In this document: one piece after another, positions 1 through 11,546 of the stretch
Numbering within the stretch: the stretch's first letter is position 1
Layout: each line of letters starts with the position of its first letter
Assembly: GCA_903886975.1 (NCBI GenBank)
Contig: CAISOB010000004.1
Location: forward strand, 1 to 64,000
Source: an uncultured beta proteobacterium
Lineage (GTDB): Bacteria; Pseudomonadota; Gammaproteobacteria; Burkholderiales; Rhodocyclaceae
Direction of reading: 5' to 3'
Length of the DNA stretch: 64,000 bases
Notes under the pieces: model-generated
Database searches by the model: none
What the model was told of the DNA's origin: nothing
What the model saw: the letters and a program-made list of their open reading frames with translations, nothing else
Translations under genes and position numbers: made by a program

Positions 1-4
1 CGGC

Positions 5-637
5 ATGATCATGCAGCCGCTGGTGCTCACCGACGGAGACTATAGCGCCAGCTTGGATGGCATCACCTTGGAAGGCGATCTTCTTCTTGAGGTGAAATGC
101 CCGTACAAGGGTCAATCCTCGGCGCTCTGGCAGGCCGTCTCGGTCGGTGAGGTGCCGGAGCGCTATCGCATACAGGTGCAGCATCAGCTGATGGTGGCTG
201 GCGCGACGTTGGCGCACCTGTGGGTCTTCGACGGCACCGAGGGCATTTTGGTCGAGATCAAGCGTGATGAGGCCACGGTAACGGCCATCCGGGCGGCATG
301 GGATGTGTTCCAGAAGTATCTCGATAGCGACACGCCACCGCCGCTCACCGAGCGCGACACGGTCGAGCGCACTGATCCAGTTTGGCAACTGGCCGCTGGG
401 CTGTATGTCACCGCCAAGCGCAAGGCGGATGAGGCTACAGCCGAACTGGAGAAGGTGAAGGAGCGTCTGGTGACGCTGGCCAGCCATGTCAGCGAAACCG
501 GGTTCGGTGTCTCTGTCACGCGTTACTTCAAGCAGGGCAATGTGGATTACAAGAAGGTGCCCGAGTTGAAGGGCGTTGATCTCAATCTCTTCCGTGGGGC
601 TGGGCGGGAAGAGGTGAGGGTGACTGTTGTTAGATAA
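5..637 (+). CDS. YqaJ-like viral recombinase/exonuclease family protein, probably truncated by the window edge
   Basis: Translation has YqaJ/lambda-exonuclease-like segments (LEGDLLLEVKCPYKG...YRIQVQHQLMVAGA). N-terminus probably lies outside the window. Confidence 0.65.
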   Translation: MIMQPLVLTDGDYSASLDGITLEGDLLLEVKCPYKGQSSALWQAVSVGEVPERYRIQVQHQLMVAGATLAHLWVFDGTEGILVEIKRDEATVTAIRAAWDVFQKYLDSDTPPPLTERDTVERTDPVWQLAAGLYVTAKRKADEATAELEKVKERLVTLASHVSETGFGVSVTRYFKQGNVDYKKVPELKGVDLNLFRGAGREEVRVTVVR

Positions 638-729
638 CAACGTCGAGCCGCGCGATAACATTCGCCAAGTCAAATGATCTTCGGCAAGTGAGGCCGCGAG
701 TGTCATTGCGGACGAGTTAGTGGTTCGCG

Positions 730-767
730 TTGGCGGTACGGTAGCAAGTGCTAAACCGTACCGCCAA
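730..767. repeat. 13-bp perfect inverted repeat TTGGCGGTACGGT-N12-ACCGTACCGCCAA, followed by an extra CCGTACCGC copy
   Basis: Arms read directly at 730-742 and 755-767; further partial copy at 768-776. Confidence 0.8.
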
Positions 768-775
768 CCGTACCG

Positions 776-807
776 CAAAAAGAAAAAGCCAGCTTTTGGC
801 TGGCTTT
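776..807 (-). terminator. Rho-independent terminator downstream of tRNA-Pro
   Basis: AAAGCCAGC-loop-GCTGGCTTT hairpin followed on the minus strand by TTTTTCTTTTT. Confidence 0.75.
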
Positions 808-835
808 CAAATGCTCATAACTATTTGATTGTTAA

Positions 836-913
<78 letters not shown>

Positions 914-946
914 CGAGAGAATTATAACCCAATCTCTTCGAGTGGC

Positions 947-1306
947 CTAGACCCTGAGCATTTCCGCGATGCTCAACAACTCGGCGCGTAGCAGCGCCGG
1001 GGTGAGGAGCGTCGGTTTCGCACCGTCGACGGCGTCGTCGAGACGGTTGCGCGCGCCGTTGATGGTAAAACCCTGGTTGTAGAGCAGTTCGCGGATGCGA
1101 CGCACCAGCAGGACTTCGTGGTGCTGGTAATAGCGGCGGTTGCCGCGGCGCTTGACCGGTTTGAGCTGGGTGAATTCCTGCTCCCAGTAACGCAGGACAT
1201 GCGGCTTGACGCCGCAGAGTTCGCTGACTTCGCCGATCGTGAAGTAGCGCTTCGCCGGGATGGGCGGCAAGGGCTCCTTGCTGCTGTCTTTAGGACTGGG
1301 TTCCAT
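947..1306 (-). CDS. MerR family transcriptional regulator
   Basis: [27 protein letters not shown] is a MerR HTH; position downstream of ihfA is typical. Confidence 0.92.
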   Translation of the reverse strand: MEPSPKDSSKEPLPPIPAKRYFTIGEVSELCGVKPHVLRYWEQEFTQLKPVKRRGNRRYYQHHEVLLVRRIRELLYNQGFTINGARNRLDDAVDGAKPTLLTPALLRAELLSIAEMLRV

Positions 1307-1592
1307 TGTAGGAAATCTCGACCTCGCCCTTCAACTTCTGGCTGGCATGGAAAGTGACGACGCGCCGCGCGGTGATCGGAATTTCCTCGCCGGTCTTGGG
1401 ATTGCGGCCCGGACGCTGCGGCTTGTCACGCAACTGGAAATTGCCGAAGCCGGAAAGCTTGACGCCGTCCCCGCGCTCGAGCGCGTTGCGGATCTCTTCG
1501 AAGAAAGCTTCGACCATGTCCTTGGCCTCACGCTTGTTGAGGCCGACTTTTTCGAACAGCAAATCGGCAAGTTCTGCTTTTGTGAGCGTCAT
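1290..1592 (-). CDS. ihfA: Integration host factor subunit alpha
   Basis: [73 protein letters not shown]. Confidence 0.97.
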   Translation of the reverse strand: MTLTKAELADLLFEKVGLNKREAKDMVEAFFEEIRNALERGDGVKLSGFGNFQLRDKPQRPGRNPKTGEEIPITARRVVTFHASQKLKGEVEISYNGTQS

Positions 1593-1604
1593 GTTTTTTT
1601 CCTG

Positions 1605-3980
1605 TCAGACGCGAAGCTGTGCGGCAAACGCCTGCTCCAGATAGGCGACCAGTTGCTGCATCGCGGCGTCCACTTCCGCGTCTTGCAAAGTCCTTTGAGT
1701 ATCTTGCATAACTATCCGAAACGCAAGGCTTTTCTTGCCGGGTGCGACGCCTTTTCCGGTGTACACGTCGAATAGGCGGATGTCCTGAATGATGGCGGGG
1801 CGATTGGCCGCCAAGCCGTCGATCAGTTGCTGCAGTTGAAGTTCGTTGCCGACGACGATGGCCAAATCGCGGATTGCCGGCGGCTGGCGCGAGACTTCGG
1901 CGTATTGCGGCAATTTGGCCGCCGTGAGCGCGGCAAGATCGAGTTCGAAGACCACCGGCGCAAGCGGCAGGCCGTATTCTTGCAGCCACTGCGGATGCAC
2001 TTCGCCGACAAAGCCGATGGCTTGCCCGGCAACGATGACGCGCGCGCTGCGGCCCGGATGCAGGGCCGGGTGATCGCACTTTTCGAAGCGGGCGGCGAGC
2101 GGCGCGAGCAGCAATTCGACTTCGCCCTTGATGTCGTAAAAATCGGCGTTGCGCGGCGCGCTGCCCCATTGTTCCGGAGTGGCGCTACCGTAAGCGAGGC
2201 CGGCGATTTTCCAGGGTTGGCGGAAGCCGGCGACCGGCGTGCCGGCAGGATCGCGGAAGAAGCAGCGGCCGGTCTCGAAAACGCGTACGCGGTTCTGCTT
2301 GCGCTTGAGATTCGTGACGACGTTGGCGATCAGTCCGCCGATCAGCGTCGAGCGCATCACGCTCATCTGGCTGGCGATCGGGTTGGCCAGACGAATCGGT
2401 TCGCGGCTGCCGGCGAAGTCGGATTCCCACGCTTCTTCGACGAACGCGTAATTGACGACTTCCTGGAAGCCGCGATTGGCGAGGATCTGACGCACGCGGC
2501 TGACGGGGCGCGCGCTCTCGGATTGCGGCAGCATGGCCGCTCGGGCGCGCGGCGCACGCGCCGGAATGCTGTCATAGCCATGCAGGCGGACGATTTCTTC
2601 GATCAGGTCTTCTTCGATCTCGATATCGAAGCGATAGCTCGGCGGCGTGACGATGAAGTCCTCGCCGTCGCGCCGGAAAGTGAGGTCAAGGCGTGAAAAG
2701 ATCGCGGTGATTTCTTCGGTGGAAAAGGAAACGCCCAAGACCTTGGTCACGCGTGCCGGGCGCAAGCGCACCGGCTGCCTTTGCGGCAGCGTTGCCGCGG
2801 CTTCGCAGACCGGGCCGGCCTGGCCGCCGCAGATGTCGAGGATGAGTTGCGTCGCGCGTTCGAGCGCACGCCGGGTGCCGCCGAAATCGACGCCGCGTTC
2901 GAAGCGGTGCGAGGCGTCGGAAACGAAACCGTAGCGGCGGGCGCGGCCGGCGATCGCGGTCGGCGCGAAGAAGGCCGCTTCGACGAACATTTCGCGGGTC
3001 TCAAGCGTGATGCCGCTGTCGGCGCCGCCCATGATCCCGGCCATGGCCACCGGGCGCTCATCGTCGGCGATCAGCAGCACATCGTCCTGCAGTTCGAGTA
3101 CTTGCTCGTTGAGCAGTTCGATCTTTTCGCCGGCGCGCGCCAGGCGCGCGTGGACGGCGCCTTCGAGCTTGCTGTTGTCGAAAGCGTGCAGCGGTTGGCC
3201 GAGTTCGAGCATTACGTAATTGGTGATGTCGACCAGCGCCGAGATCGAACGCAAACCGCTGCGCTCAAGGCGGCGCTTCATCCAGTCGGGTGTCGCGGCC
3301 CGGCCATCGACCGCGCTGATGACGCGGCCGCAGTAGAGCGGGCAGGCCGCAGGCGCATCGAGAACGATTTCGCGCCTGGCGGCGATGCTGACCGGCGCGT
3401 CAAGAACTTCGGGAAAGCGCGCCGGCGTGCGGGTCAGCGCCGCGACTTCGCGCGCGATACCGGAGAGCGAGAGACAATCGGCGCGATTGGGCGTGAGTTT
3501 CAAGGTCAGCAGGCGATCATCGAGGTCGAGGTAGCTGCGCAGGTCGACGCCGATGGTCGCGTCGGCGGGCAACACCAGCAGCCCCGACGCGTCGTCGGAA
3601 ACGCCGAGTTCCTTGGCCGAGCAGAGCATGCCCGAGGACTCGACGCCGCGCACCTTGGCGACCTTGATCGTGAAGTTGCCGGGCAGCGTGGCGCCGGGCA
3701 GGGCGCACGGCACCTTGAGGCCGGGCACCACATTGGGCGCGCCGCAGACGATCTGCAGCGGTGCGCCGCGGCCGATGTCGACGCGGCAGACGTTGAGGCG
3801 ATCGGCGTCCGGGTGCTTGGACACTTCGAGCACGCAAGCGACGACGACTTTGTCGAAGGCGGGCGCGACACTTTCCTCTTCTTCGACTTCGAGACCGGCC
3901 ATGGTCAAAAGGTGAGAGAGCTCGTCGCCCGAAACCGCCGGGTCGACGAAGGTGCGCAGCCAGGATTCAGAGAATTTCAT
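1605..3980 (-). CDS. pheT: Phenylalanine--tRNA ligase beta subunit
   Basis: MKFSESWLRTFVDPAVSGDELSHLLTMAGLEVEE start, full 791 aa, adjacent to pheS. Confidence 0.98.
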   Translation of the reverse strand: MKFSESWLRTFVDPAVSGDELSHLLTMAGLEVEEEESVAPAFDKVVVACVLEVSKHPDADRLNVCRVDIGRGAPLQIVCGAPNVVPGLKVPCALPGATLPGNFTIKVAKVRGVESSGMLCSAKELGVSDDASGLLVLPADATIGVDLRSYLDLDDRLLTLKLTPNRADCLSLSGIAREVAALTRTPARFPEVLDAPVSIAARREIVLDAPAACPLYCGRVISAVDGRAATPDWMKRRLERSGLRSISALVDITNYVMLELGQPLHAFDNSKLEGAVHARLARAGEKIELLNEQVLELQDDVLLIADDERPVAMAGIMGGADSGITLETREMFVEAAFFAPTAIAGRARRYGFVSDASHRFERGVDFGGTRRALERATQLILDICGGQAGPVCEAAATLPQRQPVRLRPARVTKVLGVSFSTEEITAIFSRLDLTFRRDGEDFIVTPPSYRFDIEIEEDLIEEIVRLHGYDSIPARAPRARAAMLPQSESARPVSRVRQILANRGFQEVVNYAFVEEAWESDFAGSREPIRLANPIASQMSVMRSTLIGGLIANVVTNLKRKQNRVRVFETGRCFFRDPAGTPVAGFRQPWKIAGLAYGSATPEQWGSAPRNADFYDIKGEVELLLAPLAARFEKCDHPALHPGRSARVIVAGQAIGFVGEVHPQWLQEYGLPLAPVVFELDLAALTAAKLPQYAEVSRQPPAIRDLAIVVGNELQLQQLIDGLAANRPAIIQDIRLFDVYTGKGVAPGKKSLAFRIVMQDTQRTLQDAEVDAAMQQLVAYLEQAFAAQLRV

Positions 3981-3990
3981 GGGTGATCAA

Positions 3991-5049
<1,059 letters not shown>

Positions 5050-5063
5050 TTAATGCTTCATCG

Positions 5064-5088
5064 AAAAAAAAGGAGGCGCAAGCCTCCC
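5064..5088 (-). terminator. Terminator-like hairpin between rplT and pheS
   Basis: Minus strand GGAGGC-TTGC-GCCTCC followed by TTTTTTTT. Confidence 0.75.
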
Positions 5089-5106
5089 TTTTTCACCTGC
5101 GTGCGA

Positions 5107-5466
5107 TCAAACGCCGAGCTGGGCTTTGGCCTGTTCAGCCAGAGCGGCGAATGCCGGCTTGTCGAACACCGCGAGATCGGCGAGGACCTTGCGGTCGACT
5201 TCGATCTGCGCTTTCTTCAAGCCGTTCATGAACGTGCTGTACTTCATGCCGGCATTGCGCGCCGCCGCGTTGATCCGCGCGATCCACAAGGTGCGGAACT
5301 GGCGTTTCCTTTGCCGACGGTCGCGATAAGCGTATTGGCCGGCTTTCATCACCGCCTGTTTGGCGATGCGGTAGACGCTCTTGCGGCGGCCGCGGTAACC
5401 CTTGGCCAGGGTGATGATCTTCTTGTGGCGCGCGCGCGCCGTTACTCCACGTTTAACTCGGGGCAT
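5107..5466 (-). CDS. rplT: 50S ribosomal protein L20
   Basis: [55 protein letters not shown]. Confidence 0.98.
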   Translation of the reverse strand: MPRVKRGVTARARHKKIITLAKGYRGRRKSVYRIAKQAVMKAGQYAYRDRRQRKRQFRTLWIARINAAARNAGMKYSTFMNGLKKAQIEVDRKVLADLAVFDKPAFAALAEQAKAQLGV

Positions 5467-5478
5467 CTTGGCTCTCCT

Positions 5479-5676
5479 TTAAGCGTAAGGCAGCATGGAG
5501 CGAACCATGGCCTTGTCGGAGTGATGCACTCCGGTCATCCCGCGCAACTGGCGCTTGGACTTGGTCGTTTTCTTGGTCAGGATGTGGCGCTTGAACGCCT
5601 GGCCGCGCTTGATGCGACCGCTCGCGCTGACCTTGAAGCGCTTTTTGGCGCCGCTCTTGGTCTTCATTTTGGGCAT
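5479..5676 (-). CDS. rpmI: 50S ribosomal protein L35
   Basis: [46 protein letters not shown]. Confidence 0.98.
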   Translation of the reverse strand: MPKMKTKSGAKKRFKVSASGRIKRGQAFKRHILTKKTTKSKRQLRGMTGVHHSDKAMVRSMLPYA

Positions 5677-5756
5677 TTGAATGCTCCTATTTATAACATG
5701 GCGGCAGGTGTCTCCCGGCGGGAGCGCTTTTGACCTGAAACCACTTGGGGGTGCTG

Positions 5757-6278
5757 CTACTTCTTCTTGCTCGGCGTCAGAATCATCACCATCTGACGGC
5801 CTTCCATCTTGGGCATCTGCTCGACCGCGGCGACTTCCTGCAGATCGGTCTTGATCCGTTCGATCTGGCGCATGCCGATTTCCTGGTGCGCCATCTCACG
5901 TCCGCGAAAGCGCAATGTCACTTTGACCTTGTCTTCTTCCTGCAAAAAACGCGTCATGTTGCGCAGCTTGATCTGGTAGTCGTTCTCGTCGGTACCCGGG
6001 CGGAACTTGACTTCCTTGACCTGAACCTGCTTCTGCTTGAGCTTTTGTTCGTGCTGCCGTTTCTGTTCCTGGTACTTGAATTTGCCGTAATCCATGATCC
6101 GGCAAACCGGAGGTTGCGCCATCGGTGCAATCTCGACGAGATCGACGCCGGCCTCTTCGGCCAACTGCAGCGCTTCTCTGACGCTGGTGATCCCGAGCGC
6201 CTGACCTTCTTCACCTACGAGTCGAATCTCCGGTGCGTTGATCTCTTCGTTAACGCGTTGCGCCTTTTGCAGTGCGAT
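5757..6278 (-). CDS. infC: Translation initiation factor IF-3, probable ATC start codon
   Basis: Frame continues upstream of the ORF-track start as (I)[57 protein letters not shown] lies 7 nt before ATC at 6278-6276. No in-frame ATG between this codon and the upstream in-frame stop at 6308-6306. Confidence 0.93.
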   Translation of the reverse strand: MALQKAQRVNEEINAPEIRLVGEEGQALGITSVREALQLAEEAGVDLVEIAPMAQPPVCRIMDYGKFKYQEQKRQHEQKLKQKQVQVKEVKFRPGTDENDYQIKLRNMTRFLQEEDKVKVTLRFRGREMAHQEIGMRQIERIKTDLQEVAAVEQMPKMEGRQMVMILTPSKKK

Positions 6279-6305
6279 GGTTCCACTCCTTATGAAGACA
6301 AAAAA

Positions 6306-8222
6306 TTAAGCCGTGCCACTTCGCGCCGCGACTTCTGCGAGAAGTCGCCCGATCAGATCTTCGAGCGGCATTTGCCCCAGATCCTGACCGCCGCGTGTAC
6401 GCACGGCAACCCGACTGGCCGCCATTTCCTTGTCGCCGACGACGATTTGGTAAGGCAGCTTGTTCAAGCTATGTTCGCGTATTTTATAGTTAATTTTTTC
6501 GTTACGCAAATCGGACTCGGCGCGCAGACCGGCGTTGCGTAGCGTTTTCGCAACATGCTCGGCGTACTCGGATTGTTTTTCCGTAATGTTGAGGACAACC
6601 AATTGCACTGGCGACAGCCACAGGGGCAGGGCGCCGGCGCAGTTCTCGATGAGAATGCCGATGAAACGCTCGAGCGAGCCGAGGATGGCGCGATGCAGCA
6701 TGACCGGCGTGTGGCGGGCATTGTCTTCGCCGACATATTCGGCGCCGAGGCGCTGCGGCATCGAGAAATCGACCTGCATCGTGCCGCATTGCCACGAGCG
6801 GCCGATCGCGTCTTTGATGTGGAATTCGATTTTCGGGCCATAGAAAGCGCCTTCGCCGGGCAGTTCTTCCCACTCCAGGCCGGAAGCCTTGAGGGCCTCG
6901 CGTAGCGCGCGTTCGGCTTTGTCCCAGACCTCGTCAGCGCCAACGCGTTTTTCCGGGCGCAGCGCGAGCTTGATGACGATGTCATGAAAGCCGAAATCGG
7001 CGTAGACCTGGCGGACAAGTTCATTGAAGTTCGTCACTTCGGACTGGATCTGATCCTCGGTGCAGAAGATATGGCCGTCGTCCTGGGTAAAGCCGCGCAC
7101 GCGCATGATGCCGTGCAGCGCGCCCGAGGGCTCGTTGCGATGGCAGGAGCCGAACTCGCCGTAGCGCAGCGGCAGGTCGCGATAGCTGCGCAAGCCGGTG
7201 TTGAAAATCTGGATGTGGCCCGGGCAGTTCATCGGCTTGATCGCGTACTCGTGCTTCTCCGACTCGGTCGTGAACATGTTGTCCTTGAAGTTCGCCCAGT
7301 GGCCGGACTTCTCCCACAGCGTGCGCTCGAGGATCTGCGGACACTTCACTTCCAGATAGCCGTTCTCCTGATAGACGCGGCGCATGTATTGCTCGACCTG
7401 CTGCCACACCGTCCAGCCCTTGGGATGCCAGAAGACCATGCCCGGCGCTTCGTCCTGCAGGTGGAAGAAATCGAGGTGGCGGCCGAGGCGTCGATGGTCG
7501 CGCTTCTCGGCTTCCTCGAGCATGTTGAGGTAGGCATCCTGCTCCTCTTTCTTCGCCCAGGCGGTGCCGTAGATGCGCTGCAGCTGTTCGTTGTTCTGAT
7601 CGCCGCGCCAGTAGGCGCCGGCGACTTTCATCAGCTTGAAGACCTTGAGCCGGCCGGTCGACGGGACGTGCGGGCCGCGGCAGAGATCGACGAAATCGCC
7701 TTCGCGATAGAGCGAGACTTCCTGGTCCTGCGGAATCGCGGCGATCAGCTCGGCCTTGTAATGTTCGCCGATCGATTTGAAGAAAGCCGTGGCGTCGTCG
7801 CGCGTCCAGACTTCGCGCGCCACCGGAATGTCGCGCCTGGCGAGCTCGCCCATGCGCTTTTCGATTTCCGCAAGGTCTTCCGGGGTAAACGGGCGCGAGT
7901 AGGCGAAGTCGTAATAGAAGCCGTTATCGACGACCGGCCCAATCGTCACCTGCGCCTCGGGAAAGAGTTCCTTCACCGCGTAGGCGAGCAGGTGGGCCGT
8001 CGAATGCCGGATGATTTCCAGGCCTTCGGCATCCTTGTCGGTGATGATGGCCAGCTGCGCGTCGCGATCGATGCGGAAGGAGGTGTCGACGATGCGGCCA
8101 TCGACCTTGCCGGCGAGGGCCGCGCGCGCCAGGCCCGCGCCTATGCTCTGAGCCACTTCGGCGACCGTCAGCGGTTGCGCGAATTCCCTTTGACTACCAT
8201 CAGGCAGTGTGATGACTGGCAT
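6306..8222 (-). CDS. thrS: Threonine--tRNA ligase
   Basis: TGS domain start ([14 protein letters not shown]), class II core ([35 protein letters not shown]), 638 aa. Confidence 0.98.
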   Translation of the reverse strand: MPVITLPDGSQREFAQPLTVAEVAQSIGAGLARAALAGKVDGRIVDTSFRIDRDAQLAIITDKDAEGLEIIRHSTAHLLAYAVKELFPEAQVTIGPVVDNGFYYDFAYSRPFTPEDLAEIEKRMGELARRDIPVAREVWTRDDATAFFKSIGEHYKAELIAAIPQDQEVSLYREGDFVDLCRGPHVPSTGRLKVFKLMKVAGAYWRGDQNNEQLQRIYGTAWAKKEEQDAYLNMLEEAEKRDHRRLGRHLDFFHLQDEAPGMVFWHPKGWTVWQQVEQYMRRVYQENGYLEVKCPQILERTLWEKSGHWANFKDNMFTTESEKHEYAIKPMNCPGHIQIFNTGLRSYRDLPLRYGEFGSCHRNEPSGALHGIMRVRGFTQDDGHIFCTEDQIQSEVTNFNELVRQVYADFGFHDIVIKLALRPEKRVGADEVWDKAERALREALKASGLEWEELPGEGAFYGPKIEFHIKDAIGRSWQCGTMQVDFSMPQRLGAEYVGEDNARHTPVMLHRAILGSLERFIGILIENCAGALPLWLSPVQLVVLNITEKQSEYAEHVAKTLRNAGLRAESDLRNEKINYKIREHSLNKLPYQIVVGDKEMAASRVAVRTRGGQDLGQMPLEDLIGRLLAEVAARSGTA

Positions 8223-8241
8223 TTTGCGACCCCAGAAATAA

Positions 8242-8268
8242 TTAAAGCCAGAATCGCTCTGGCTTTAA
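8242..8268 (-). terminator. Hairpin downstream of tRNA-Val, probable terminator
   Basis: TTAAAGCCAGA-N5-TCTGGCTTTAA, 11-bp perfect arms. Confidence 0.6.
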
Positions 8269-8273
8269 GTGTT

Positions 8274-8350
8274 TGGTAGGCGCGATTGGACTCGAACCAA
8301 CGACCCCCACGATGTCAACGTGGTGCTCTAACCAGCTGAGCTACGCGCCT
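8274..8350 (-). tRNA. tRNA-Val (anticodon GAC)
   Basis: Reverse complement AGGCGCGTAGCTCAGCTGGTTAGAGCACCACGTTGACATCGTGGGGGTCGTTGGTTCGAGTCCAATCGCGCCTACCA. Anticodon stem CCACG/CGTGG with loop TTGACAT. Confidence 0.95.
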
Positions 8351-8511
8351 TCTTTGCCGCACGAGCAACCTGCGGCATCGAAGAAGGCAGAATTATACGT
8401 ATGCGCAGGGGCAAGTCAACAAATGCGACCATCAGCGACGCACTTGCCGATGTCTTGGACACTTGCTTTGCCCGGTGTTCGGGTGCTTGCCAACGGGGTC
8501 CGGCGCGAAAA

Positions 8512-9327
8512 CTACTTCATCATTCGTTCATAGCTTGCTTTGTCGGCCGCATAGCACGAACATGAACTCTGTTCGAGGCGGTTGCGGTCGAGTATGGTGA
8601 TGTCGCCGCGACTGTAGCGGATGAGCTTGTCATTTTGCAGTGTGATGGCGGCCTTGGTGACGCCGACGCGGCGTACGCCGAGCATGGCGGCAAGGAACTC
8701 CTGGGTGACGTGAAACGTGTTCGACTGCGCTCGGTCCTGGGTCATCAAGAGGCGCCGCGCGAGGCGCGCTTCGACCGCGTGGAAGCGGGTGCAGGCGGCG
8801 GTTTGCGCGAGTTGCGCAATGTGCACGTGCAGGTAGCGCTGCAGGACGCCGCGCAGCGCGGGATTGGCAGCGAGCTGACGGCAAAGCGCTTCCGCATCGA
8901 CGCGTAGCGCGGTGCCTTGGCCCTGTACCACGGCGTGCAGCGGGGACACGGCGATGTCGAGAATGAGGGCGATGCCCAGCATGCCTTCGTTGCCGATCAG
9001 GCCGACCTCGAGGCCGGGGTGGCCATTGATCGTCGCGAGCAGGGAAATCGAACTTTGTGTCGGGAAGTAGGCGTAGTGAATGGGCTCTCCAGGTCTGGCG
9101 AGTATGTCGCCAAACGCCAGTTCGACGGGTTCGCAGAGCGCCAGAAGACCCTGCCGATCCTTGCCTGGCAAGGATGCAAGCAGACGATTCGCGGCAGCGA
9201 CGGATTTGACTGGCGGCACTTTGATTCTCCCGTCCTGGCGGAAACCGGATTCGCGGCGTGCGGAGCGTTGCCGGCGCTGGCTGCGCAACTTCGTGCTGGA
9301 CTCGAATAGTGTGGGTACGGAACGCAC
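8512..9327 (-). CDS. Crp/Fnr family transcriptional regulator
   Basis: Cyclic-nucleotide-binding-like N-domain (ILARPGEPIHYAYFPTQSSISLLATINGHPGLEVGLIGNEGMLGIALI) and C-terminal HTH (VTQEFLAAMLGVRRVGVTKAAITLQ). Start ambiguous: GTG at 9327, or GTG at 9219 with a good GGGAG Shine-Dalgarno. Confidence 0.93.
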   Translation of the reverse strand: MRSVPTLFESSTKLRSQRRQRSARRESGFRQDGRIKVPPVKSVAAANRLLASLPGKDRQGLLALCEPVELAFGDILARPGEPIHYAYFPTQSSISLLATINGHPGLEVGLIGNEGMLGIALILDIAVSPLHAVVQGQGTALRVDAEALCRQLAANPALRGVLQRYLHVHIAQLAQTAACTRFHAVEARLARRLLMTQDRAQSNTFHVTQEFLAAMLGVRRVGVTKAAITLQNDKLIRYSRGDITILDRNRLEQSSCSCYAADKASYERMMK

Positions 9328-9383
9328 TTAATGCTGATTTCAATGGTCAAGGGTTGACAGAGTCACATCGATCATGGCCTCAG

Positions 9384-9403
9384 TCTGCGCGGTGACGCAC
9401 ATA
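9384..9403. promoter_or_regulatory. Crp-like palindromic site TCTGCGCGGTGACGCACATA upstream of the Crp/Fnr gene
   Basis: Matches GTNCG-N4-CGNAC-type motif shared by 15 intergenic sites, with one half-site deviation. Confidence 0.55.
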
Positions 9404-9561
9404 GGTGGCTGTCGATAGATGCGCTCAGCTCAACTGGCTGATGGGCTTGCGGAAACGCGCCAGGGATGCGGAGAAAGATACGCGCGCCCGCGCGCCCTCA
9501 CCGGCGGGCGCGCCATGCGGGAAAACGCCTGCAGGTAACTGCGCAGAGTGGCGGTGCGGCG

Positions 9562-10251
9562 TCAGAATACCGCGCCGAACAGCGCGCCAGCGCCGGCGGT
9601 AATGGCCATGGCCATGGCGCCCCAGAAGGTCACCCGCCAGGCGCCGATCAATGCGCCGGCGCCACCGACCTTCGCGGCGACCGCGCCGAGCAGGGCGAGA
9701 AATGCGAGTGACATTCCGGATACCCAGAAAATCAGCCCGTGCTCCGGCGCCAGTGCGGTAACCAGCAGCGGCAACAGCGCGCCGACCGCAAAGCTCGTGG
9801 CAGACGCCAGCGCAGCCTGGACCGGACGTGCCGACAGAATCTCGGAGATGCCGAGTTCGTCGCGCGCGTGCGCGCCGAGCGCGTCGTGCGCCATCAGTTG
9901 TTCGGCAACCTGCTGCGCCAGGCGGACTTCAAGTCCGCGCGCGACATAAATGCCGGTCAGTTCGCGCACTTCGGCCGCGGGATTGGTTTCGAGCTCGGTG
10001 CGTTCGCGCGCGAGATCGGCTTCCTCCGTGTCCGCTTGCGAATGGACAGAGACATATTCGCCGGCGGCCATCGACATGGCACCGGCGACCAATCCGGCGA
10101 CGCCGGTCAGCAAGATATTTCCGAGGCTGGCGCTTGCGGCGGCAACGCCGACGACCAGGCTGGCCGTCGAAACGATGCCATCGTTAGCGCCAAGGACAGC
10201 GGCGCGCAGCCAGCCGATGCGTTGTGTCTTGTGGCGTTCGAGGTGTCGCAT
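9562..10251 (-). CDS. VIT1/CCC1-family (VIT family) transporter-like protein
   Basis: LRAAVLGANDGIVSTASLVVGVAAASASLGNILLTGVAGLVAGAMSMAAGEYVSVHSQADTEEADLARE. Confidence 0.92.
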   Translation of the reverse strand: MRHLERHKTQRIGWLRAAVLGANDGIVSTASLVVGVAAASASLGNILLTGVAGLVAGAMSMAAGEYVSVHSQADTEEADLARERTELETNPAAEVRELTGIYVARGLEVRLAQQVAEQLMAHDALGAHARDELGISEILSARPVQAALASATSFAVGALLPLLVTALAPEHGLIFWVSGMSLAFLALLGAVAAKVGGAGALIGAWRVTFWGAMAMAITAGAGALFGAVF

Positions 10252-10372
10252 GGGACTCCAGTTTCTTTGAATGCGCGGGCAGGATGCCGGCGAAGCGGAT
10301 TCTTATAGGGGCGCTCGCGTCCGGCCGAAGTCTTACGTCAGCGTGCAATTCTCCGCCGAGCCGCGTCGGCCT

Positions 10373-11443
10373 TTAACAAACACGTATGAGCAGCTTACCG
10401 AAATTCTTGCCTTGCAGCATCCCGATGAAAGCCGCCGGTGCATTTTCGAGGCCGTCGACGATATCTTCACGGAATTTGATCGTGCCATCCTTGAGCCAGG
10501 CGCTCATCGGGCCGAGAAACTCGCCGAAACGCTCGGCGTAATCCTCGAAGATGATGAAGCCCTGCATCTTGATGCGCTTGGTAAGCAGCGTTCGCGCCAA
10601 GCGCGGCAGGCGATCCGGGCCAGCGGGAGCGGCACTGTCGTTATAGTGAGCGATGAGCCCGCATACCGGGATCCGGGCGCGCGCGTTGAGCAGTCGCAAG
10701 ACCGCGTCGAAAACCGCGCCGCCGACGTTCTCGAAGTAGACGTCGATGCCCTGCGGGCAGGCCGCCGCGAGTTGCGCCGGGAAATCGGCGCTGCGCCGGT
10801 CGATGCAAGCGTCAAATCCGAGTTCTTCGACGACAACGCGGCACTTGTCGGCGCCGCCGGCGATACCAACGGCGCGGCAGCCCTTGATCTTGGCGATCTG
10901 CCCGACGACCGATCCGACCGCACCGCTGGCCGCGGCGACCACGACTGTTTCGCCGGCTTGCGGCCGGCCGATATCGAGCAGACCCATGTAGGCCGTGAAG
11001 CCCGGCATGCCGAGCGCGCCCAGAGCCAATGTCGGGTTGATGAGAGAATCATCGAGTTTACGCAGCCCGCTGCCGTCGGACACCGCGTAATCCTGCCAGC
11101 CACTGTTGCCGAGCACCAGTTCGCCGGGGTGGAAATCGGGCTGCCGGCTGGCTTCGACGCGCGAAACGGTGCCGCCGACCATCACTGCGCCGACGGCCAC
11201 CGGCGGCGCGTACGACGGCGCGTCGCTCATGCGTCCGCGCATATAGGGATCGAGCGAAAGGTATTCCGTGCGTAGCAGCAGTTGCCCGTCTGCCGGCAGC
11301 GGAACGGGTCCTTCTTCAAGGCGGAAGTTGCCGGCGGTCGGAGCACCGACCGGCCGGCTATGCAATACGATGCGGCGATTAACGACGTCGTTTCTGGGCA
11401 GAATGACTGAGCCGTCGGAAGCGGATAGCGTCTGTTCTTTCAT
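10373..11443 (-). CDS. NADP-dependent oxidoreductase, MDR superfamily
   Basis: YLSLDPYMRGRM...GFTAYMGLLDIGRPQAGETVVVAAASGAVGSVVGQIAKIKGCRAVGIAGG. Confidence 0.93.
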   Translation of the reverse strand: MKEQTLSASDGSVILPRNDVVNRRIVLHSRPVGAPTAGNFRLEEGPVPLPADGQLLLRTEYLSLDPYMRGRMSDAPSYAPPVAVGAVMVGGTVSRVEASRQPDFHPGELVLGNSGWQDYAVSDGSGLRKLDDSLINPTLALGALGMPGFTAYMGLLDIGRPQAGETVVVAAASGAVGSVVGQIAKIKGCRAVGIAGGADKCRVVVEELGFDACIDRRSADFPAQLAAACPQGIDVYFENVGGAVFDAVLRLLNARARIPVCGLIAHYNDSAAPAGPDRLPRLARTLLTKRIKMQGFIIFEDYAERFGEFLGPMSAWLKDGTIKFREDIVDGLENAPAAFIGMLQGKNFGKLLIRVC

Positions 11444-11546
11444 CGTTCGTCTCCTGTCGACGCCATCAAGAAGTCGGGGTCAGGGCCTCGCGGCCCAACA
11501 CGGCGCGAGCGCTTGACGCCCACGGCATGGCAGTCAAACACCGCTG

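Noticed and set aside
1260-3986. Many long plus-strand ORFs opposite ihfA, pheT and pheS (e.g. 1827..2696, 2781..3986)
   Set aside because: Antisense to conserved housekeeping genes; low-complexity Arg/Ala/Asp/Gly translations typical of GC-rich shadow ORFs.
6984-8279. 431-aa plus-strand ORF opposite thrS
   Set aside because: Shadow ORF of thrS; no recognisable domain.
8424-8445. TGCGACCATCAGCGACGCACT near tRNA-Val as a motif copy
   Set aside because: Only one half-site matches and the spacing is wrong.
10341-10360. TTACGTCAGCGTGCAA between VIT and MDR genes as a further Crp-like site
   Set aside because: Half-sites do not align with GTKCG-N4-CGCAC; too weak to include.
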